Positions 59,917 to 64,000 of a stretch of DNA of 64,000 nucleotides are shown one piece after another; the stretch's first letter is position 1, and the number at the start of each line of letters is the position of its first letter. The notes under the pieces are model-generated. The model did not search any database, was not told the origin of the DNA, and saw nothing but the letters and a program-made list of their open reading frames with translations. A program made the position numbers and the translations under genes. The stretch comes from Gemmatirosa kalamazoonensis (lineage in GTDB: Bacteria > Gemmatimonadota > Gemmatimonadetes > Gemmatimonadales > Gemmatimonadaceae): contig NZ_CP007128.1 of NCBI RefSeq assembly GCF_000522985.1, positions 4,882,220 to 4,946,219 of the forward strand, read 5' to 3'.

Positions 59917-60705
59917 CTACTCGCCGACCATCCCCTCCTCGATCGTCTCCCCTTCCCGCAGCTTCACCGGCTGCCCCTTCGACCGCACGCGGATGTTGAG
60001 CATCTCTACGGCGACCGAGAAGAACATCGCGAAGTACGTGTAGCCCTTCGGCACGTGCTGGCCGAGCCCTTCCGCGACGAGGTTCGTGCCGACGAGCACG
60101 AGGAACGAGAGCGCGAGCATCTTCACCGTCGGGTGCCGGTCGACGAACGTCGAGATCGGGCCCGCCGCGCCGAGCATGAACGCGAGGGCGATCACGTTCG
60201 CGGCGATCATCACGGCGACGTTGTTCACCATGCCCACCGCGGTGATCACCGAGTCGAGCGAGAACACGATGTCGACGACGGCGATCTGCGCGACGACGGC
60301 GACCAGCGAGCTGCGGCCGCTCTTCGCACCGGGGCCGTGCTGCCCTTCCCCCTCGAGCTTCCCGTGGACCTCGTACGTCGCCTTCGCGATGAGGAACAGG
60401 CCGCCGATCACGAGAATGAGATCGCGTCCCGTGACCTCGCGCGCCTCCGCCTCGAGAAACCCGAGCGCGGGGAGCGCGAACAGCGGCGTCGTGAGACGGG
60501 CGAGCCAGCTGATGCTCAGCAGCAGGCCGACGCGCGTCACGAACGCGCCCGCGAGGCCGAGGCGTCGCGCCATCTTCTGCGACGCCGGCTCGACCTTCGC
60601 CGCGAGGATCGAGAGGAAGATGATGTTGTCGATGCCGAGGACGACCTCGAGCAGCGTGAGCGTGAGCAGGCCGAGCCACGCGTTCGGGTCGGTCAGGAAG
60701 TCCAT
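59917..60705 (-). CDS. TerC family integral membrane protein
   Basis: A 262-residue membrane protein with TerC hallmarks: LTLTLLEVVLGIDNIIFLSILA (acidic residues in helix 1) and VDIVFSLDSVITAVGMVNN (second acidic motif), plus about seven helices. TerC/Alx proteins move manganese or protect against metal and tellurite stress. A soluble, charged loop (HGKLEGEGQHGPGAKSGR) lies between helices. It is divergent from queC; a palindrome and a G/C hairpin lie in the gap. I see no yybP-ykoY riboswitch. Confidence 0.9.
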   Translation of the reverse strand: MDFLTDPNAWLGLLTLTLLEVVLGIDNIIFLSILAAKVEPASQKMARRLGLAGAFVTRVGLLLSISWLARLTTPLFALPALGFLEAEAREVTGRDLILVIGGLFLIAKATYEVHGKLEGEGQHGPGAKSGRSSLVAVVAQIAVVDIVFSLDSVITAVGMVNNVAVMIAANVIALAFMLGAAGPISTFVDRHPTVKMLALSFLVLVGTNLVAEGLGQHVPKGYTYFAMFFSVAVEMLNIRVRSKGQPVKLREGETIEEGMVGE

Positions 60706-60813
60706 CGTCGTCGGGGCTCGGGAGGCGGGCGCGGCGCGCGAACGCGTCAGGATGCGACGACGCGCGCCGGAATGGTACCGACGTCGCCGTGCACGCGTGC
60801 TACCCTGGGTGAA

Positions 60814-60842
60814 GGGGGGGAGCCCCCCTAGGACCTAGGTCC
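60814..60842. promoter_or_regulatory. G-tract hairpin and GGACCTAGGTCC palindrome
   Basis: In the gap between divergent terC and queC genes, G7-AG-C6 (60814-60828) is followed by the perfect 12-bp palindrome GGACCTAGGTCC (60831-60842). CTAG is rare in this genome context. The palindrome is 32 bases before the queC start and could be an operator. Confidence 0.5.
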
Positions 60843-60874
60843 GGCGCGCGCTCCGGGCCGGTTAGCTTCACGGC

Positions 60875-61585
60875 GTGACCGATCCCACGCCTCCCGCCGT
60901 CGTGCTGCTCAGCGGCGGCCTCGATTCGACCACGTGTCTCGCCGTCGCCGTGCGCGAGGGCTTCGCCGTGCACGCGCTGTCGTTCCGCTACGGCCAGCGG
61001 CACGCGCACGAGGTGGACGCGGCGCGGCGCATCGCCGCGCGGTGGGGCGTCGCGCGACACGTCGTCGTCGACATCGACCTCCGGGTGTTCGGCGGCTCCG
61101 CGCTCACGGCGGACATCGCGGTGCCGAAGGACCGGCCCGCGGCGTCGCTCGCGACCGACGGAGTCCCCATCACCTACGTGCCGGCGCGCAACACGATCTT
61201 CCTGTCGTACGCGCTCGCGCTGGCCGAGGTCTCGGACGCGCGCGACGTGTTCATCGGCGTGAACGCGTACGACTACAGCGGGTATCCCGATTGTCGCCCC
61301 GAGTACGTGCGCGCGTTCGAGCGCATGGCGAACCTCGCGACCCGCGCGGGTGTGGAGGCCGCCGCACGCGGCGAGACGGCGCTGCGCATCCGCACGCCAC
61401 TCCTCGACCTCACGAAGGCGGACATCGTCCGACTCGGTCTCTCGCTCGGCGTCGACTACGCGGACACGACGAGCTGCTACGATCCGACGCCCGACGGCGC
61501 CGCGTGCGGGCACTGCGACGCCTGCCAGCTGCGCCTGAAGGGGTTCGCCGAGGCGGGGGCGACGGACCCGATTCGCTACGCATGA
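60875..61585 (+). CDS. queC: 7-cyano-7-deazaguanine synthase
   Basis: Makes preQ0 from 7-carboxy-7-deazaguanine in the queuosine pathway. The 236-residue protein starts at [20 protein letters not shown] is the PP-loop ATP site, [19 protein letters not shown] and [18 protein letters not shown] are family motifs, and [24 protein letters not shown] holds the four zinc cysteines. The stop overlaps the queE start by four bases. PreQ0 feeds tRNA queuosine, and in some bacteria 7-deazaguanine DNA modification; no dpd genes are visible here. Confidence 0.96.
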   Translation: MTDPTPPAVVLLSGGLDSTTCLAVAVREGFAVHALSFRYGQRHAHEVDAARRIAARWGVARHVVVDIDLRVFGGSALTADIAVPKDRPAASLATDGVPITYVPARNTIFLSYALALAEVSDARDVFIGVNAYDYSGYPDCRPEYVRAFERMANLATRAGVEAAARGETALRIRTPLLDLTKADIVRLGLSLGVDYADTTSCYDPTPDGAACGHCDACQLRLKGFAEAGATDPIRYA

Positions 61586-62250
61586 GCTACACGGTCAAGG
61601 AGATCTTCTACACGCTCCAGGGAGAAGGCGCGAACGCCGGGCGCGCCGCGGTCTTCTGCCGCTTCGCCGGCTGCAACCTGTGGACGGGGCGCGAGGCCGA
61701 CCGCCACCGCGCCGTGTGCCGCTTCTGCGACACCGATTTCGTGGGCGTCGGTCCCGACGGCGGCCGCTTCGCGAGCGCCGAGGCGCTCGCCGACGCCGTG
61801 GCCGAGCGATGGGCCGCGGGCACCGGCCAGCTGCCGGATGCGGCGTGGACGGGCGGCGTCGCCCCGCTCGTCGTGTGCACCGGCGGCGAGCCGCTGCTCC
61901 AGCTCGACGAAGCCGCGGTGGACGCCCTGCACGCGGCCGGCTTCGAGGTCGCGGTGGAGACGAACGGCACCCAGCCGGCGCCCGCGGGGCTCGACTGGAT
62001 CTGCGTCAGCCCGAAAGCCGGGACGACGCTCGCCGTCACCGCCGGCGACGAGCTGAAGCTCGTCTACCCGCAGCGGGAGGCCGAGGCGCAGCCGAAGCAC
62101 TTCGAGCGGCTGTCGTTCCGCCACTTCTTCCTCCAGCCGATGGACGGCCCCGACCTGGCCGAGAACACCCGGGCCGCGATCGCGTACTGTCTGGCCCATC
62201 CGCGCTGGCGGCTCTCGGTGCAGACGCACAAGGTCGTCGGCCTCCGCTGA
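61582..62250 (+). CDS. queE: 7-carboxy-7-deazaguanine synthase
   Basis: Radical SAM enzyme forming 7-carboxy-7-deazaguanine for preQ0. The 222-residue protein has [32 protein letters not shown] and a cluster region [12 protein letters not shown], with an unusual long spacing between the first cysteine ([17 protein letters not shown]) and the CxxC pair, as is normal for Que[14 protein letters not shown] and [13 protein letters not shown] follow. The ATG overlaps the queC stop (ATGA). QueD and QueF are not in the window. Confidence 0.95.
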   Translation: MSYTVKEIFYTLQGEGANAGRAAVFCRFAGCNLWTGREADRHRAVCRFCDTDFVGVGPDGGRFASAEALADAVAERWAAGTGQLPDAAWTGGVAPLVVCTGGEPLLQLDEAAVDALHAAGFEVAVETNGTQPAPAGLDWICVSPKAGTTLAVTAGDELKLVYPQREAEAQPKHFERLSFRHFFLQPMDGPDLAENTRAAIAYCLAHPRWRLSVQTHKVVGLR

Positions 62251-62322
62251 CGACCCGCCGGGCCCGGTCGGACAGACGTTCCGGAACCACGCACGGGCCC
62301 CGGTCCGGCAATCCCCGCGGTT

Positions 62323-62340
62323 CCTGACCACGCGGTCAGG
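62323..62340 (+). terminator. Hairpin after queE
   Basis: Stem CCTGACC/GGTCAGG with a four-base loop (ACGC), 73 bases after the queE stop. A short TTCTTTTC follows about 30 bases later. It may end the queCE transcript, upstream of the NlpC/P60 gene. Confidence 0.55.
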
Positions 62341-62472
62341 GCGGTCGACGAAACACCGTTCTTTTCGGGTTCTGCCGTACGGAGCCGCGGGGCTACGTTC
62401 ACGTCGCTGCCCGCCGGACCGGCCCTCCTGGTTTCCGGCGTCCGCGCGTCGTGTCACGAGGCTCCCCCCGCC

Positions 62473-63306
62473 GTGCCCCCCCTCCGCCTCTCCCTTCCAC
62501 CGAGTCGCCCACTGCTCCGGACCCTGCGCTGCGCCCTGCTGCTTGGCGCCGGTCTGAGCACCGCCGGCTCGATCGCCCTCGCCGCACCCGCGGCGATCCG
62601 CGCGCACCAGGCCGCGCCGAAGCCGAAGCCCCGCCGCCCGACGAAGCCCCACCGCGCGACCGCCACGCGCACGAGCGCGAAGCCGCGCCCCCACCCCCAC
62701 GCCGAAGTCGCCGCCGGCCCGCTGCTCCCCACCCTGCCGGCCGCGTTCCCCGAGATCCCTTCGGCCGAGCTGCTGCTCCAGCCGGGGCAGACGATGGAGC
62801 AGGCGTTCGCCTCCCTGCCCACCGTGGCGGCGCCGACCGAGGGAACCGACGGCAAGCCGCTCAGCGGCTTCAGCGCGTCCGCCGAACGCCTGCTGTCGGC
62901 GATGATGTCGCGGGCGCGCAGCCAGCTCGGCACGCGCTACGTGTTCGGCGGCGACGATCCGGACAAGGGGCTCGATTGCAGCTCGTTCGCGCGCTTCGCG
63001 ATGGAAGCGTTAGGCATCCGGCTGCCGCGCACGGCGGCGCAGCAGGCGCGCGTCGGCACGGCCGTGCCGCGCGACCGCAAGTTGCTGCGTCCCGGAGACT
63101 TGCTGACGTTCGGCCGCGGCCAGAAGGTGTCGCACGTCGGCATCTATCTCGGTGAGGGCCACTTCATCCACGCGAGCGTGACGTCGGGGCGCATCATCGA
63201 GACGACGATCGAGCGTAACGGTCGACTGTTCCGCCGGTGGCAGGGCGCGCGGCGGCTCATCGCCGACAACGAGGCTAAGAGCGGTAGCGCACAGAGCGAG
63301 TTCTGA
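62473..63306 (+). CDS. NlpC/P60 family cell-wall hydrolase
   Basis: A 277-residue secreted peptidoglycan endopeptidase starting at GTG. The signal or anchor region (LRTLRCALLLGAGLSTAGSIALAAPAA) is followed by a basic Pro/Lys/His-rich linker and a C-terminal NlpC/P60 domain from about residue 140: GTRYVFGGDDPDKGLDCSSFARFAM contains the catalytic Cys, and VSHVGIYLGEGHFIHAS the catalytic His. It cleaves stem peptides. A hairpin terminator follows. GTTAGGC at 63009 encodes Leu-Gly within the domain. Confidence 0.92.
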   Translation: MPPLRLSLPPSRPLLRTLRCALLLGAGLSTAGSIALAAPAAIRAHQAAPKPKPRRPTKPHRATATRTSAKPRPHPHAEVAAGPLLPTLPAAFPEIPSAELLLQPGQTMEQAFASLPTVAAPTEGTDGKPLSGFSASAERLLSAMMSRARSQLGTRYVFGGDDPDKGLDCSSFARFAMEALGIRLPRTAAQQARVGTAVPRDRKLLRPGDLLTFGRGQKVSHVGIYLGEGHFIHASVTSGRIIETTIERNGRLFRRWQGARRLIADNEAKSGSAQSEF

Positions 63307-63331
63307 CACGCGATCTCACGCTCGAACGGCG

Positions 63332-63367
63332 CGGGCCGGCCTCCCTTGATGGGACGCCGGCCCGTTT
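63332..63367 (+). terminator. Intrinsic terminator after NlpC/P60 gene
   Basis: Perfect 9-bp GC stem CGGGCCGGC/GCCGGCCCG (63332-63340 with 63356-63364), 15-base loop, followed by TTTCG. It lies 26 bases after the stop. Confidence 0.8.
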
Positions 63368-63472
63368 CGCGCGGCACGTGTCGCGGAGTCCTCGGAACAG
63401 CACTTGCACTTTGGGTGGGCGTTATGCCGCGTGTCCGCGCGCGGCGGCGTCCCCGACACCGAATCCGTCGTC

Positions 63473-64000
63473 ATGATCCGCACCGATCGATCCGACCGGG
63501 CGACTCGCGTCGTCCCCACGTTCGACGCGCCACTCATCGTTCACAGCCACCTGCGCTGGGACTTCGTGTGGCAACGCCCGCAGCAGCTCCTGTCGCGCTT
63601 CGCCGAGTCGGTGCCGGTGCTGTTCGTCGAGGAGCCGCTGTTCGCCGACGATCTGTCGCATGCGCGGCTCGATCTCTCCACGCCGGCGCCGAACGTCACG
63701 CGCGCCGTGCCGGTGCTGCCCGCCACGCTCCGCGACCACGGAGACCGCGCGCTCGCGGAGGTGCGGACGCTGCTGCTCGCGGCGCTCGCGCGCGGTGGCG
63801 CCCTCGGCGGCCGCTTCACGGCGCCCGTGCAGTGGTTCTACACGCCGATGCCGGCGCCCACGATGATCGGCGCGTTCGGTGAGCGCGGCATCGTGTACGA
63901 CTGCATGGACGAGCTGTCGAAGTTCCGCTTCGCGCCGCGCGAGCTGGTCGACCGCGAGCGCATGCTGATGGCGCGCGCCGACGTCGTGTTCACGGGCGGG
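63473..64000 (+). CDS. Glycosyltransferase, TuaH/GT4-like (3' end outside window)
   Basis: The first 176 residues of a protein still open at the window end. It begins at ATG 63473 (MIRTDRSDRATRVVP). The segments HSHLRWDFVWQRPQQLLSRFA, VPVLFVEEPLF, VQWFYTPMPAPTMIGAFGERGIVYDCMDELSKFRFAP and RADVVFTGG match glycosyltransferases of the TuaH-like type found in capsule and teichuronic-acid clusters, where they build surface glycans. The rest, including the nucleotide-sugar site, lies beyond 64000. It starts a new transcription unit after the terminator at 63332. Confidence 0.78.
   Translation, partial: MIRTDRSDRATRVVPTFDAPLIVHSHLRWDFVWQRPQQLLSRFAESVPVLFVEEPLFADDLSHARLDLSTPAPNVTRAVPVLPATLRDHGDRALAEVRTLLLAALARGGALGGRFTAPVQWFYTPMPAPTMIGAFGERGIVYDCMDELSKFRFAPRELVDRERMLMARADVVFTGG

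Noticed and set aside
60706-60870. yybP-ykoY manganese riboswitch upstream of terC
   Set aside because: TerC genes often have one, but I could not find its conserved loops in the leader; only the G/C hairpin and palindrome are present.

Overview
The window is a GC-rich (about 70% G+C), gene-dense bacterial chromosome segment with very short intergenic gaps, many GTG starts and frequent 1-4 nt gene overlaps. A SusC/RagA-SusD/RagB pair, several small outer-membrane beta-barrels, PEP-CTERM proteins, a cytochrome c maturation cluster and a full aerobic central-metabolism set point to a Gram-negative heterotroph. The gene style resembles Gemmatimonadota (a Gemmatirosa/Gemmatimonas-like genome). 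That placement is an inference from gene content; no rRNA or tRNA gene is visible to test it. I saw no CRISPR array, phage, insertion sequence or transposase.

Layout. 0-11 kb: end of a LiaF-like gene, pyrophosphatase, a ccmABCD block (ccmA frameshifted), an MHS-type transporter, acetyl-CoA synthetase, a DsbA-like thioredoxin and an alpha/beta hydrolase. 11-24 kb: CDP-alcohol phosphatidyltransferase, a SpeD-like protein, an unknown large membrane protein, a fused M16 peptidase, an ABC exporter, two TPR proteins and two PEP-CTERM-like secreted proteins. 24-30 kb: a tightly overlapping five-gene operon (UDP-GlcNAc 2-epimerase, YaiO-like barrel, polytopic membrane protein, GT2 synthase, bactofilin-like protein) that looks like an exopolysaccharide system. 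30-36 kb: class A beta-lactamase-like lipoprotein, kynureninase-like enzyme with amino-acid permease, a patatin-ferredoxin fusion and an M20 peptidase. 36-45 kb: SusC/SusD pair, a TonB-plug protein with no barrel, and aconitase (5' end frameshifted). 45-54 kb: pantothenate kinase, glycerate kinase, a two-gene agmatine-to-putrescine pathway and a radical-SAM DNA modification/repair-type protein. 53-64 kb: a SufR-like regulator divergent from a di-heme cytochrome gene, a second pyrophosphatase, OsmC and DCC proteins, TerC, queC-queE, an NlpC/P60 hydrolase and the start of a glycosyltransferase.

Three layers of structure are not explained by the genes. First, the heptamer GTTAGGC/GCCTAAC occurs about 40 times, nearly always inside genes or on stop codons, in several reading frames and with otherwise rare codons. 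Second, gene ends carry hairpin-forming repeats: a 124-139 bp palindromic family in three copies, (GGGACTC)n inverted arrays at three loci, and other short-word inverted arrays. Third, three genes (ccmA, acnA, the susC homologue) are out of frame at a simple-sequence tract, which could be sequencing error or slippage-based switching.
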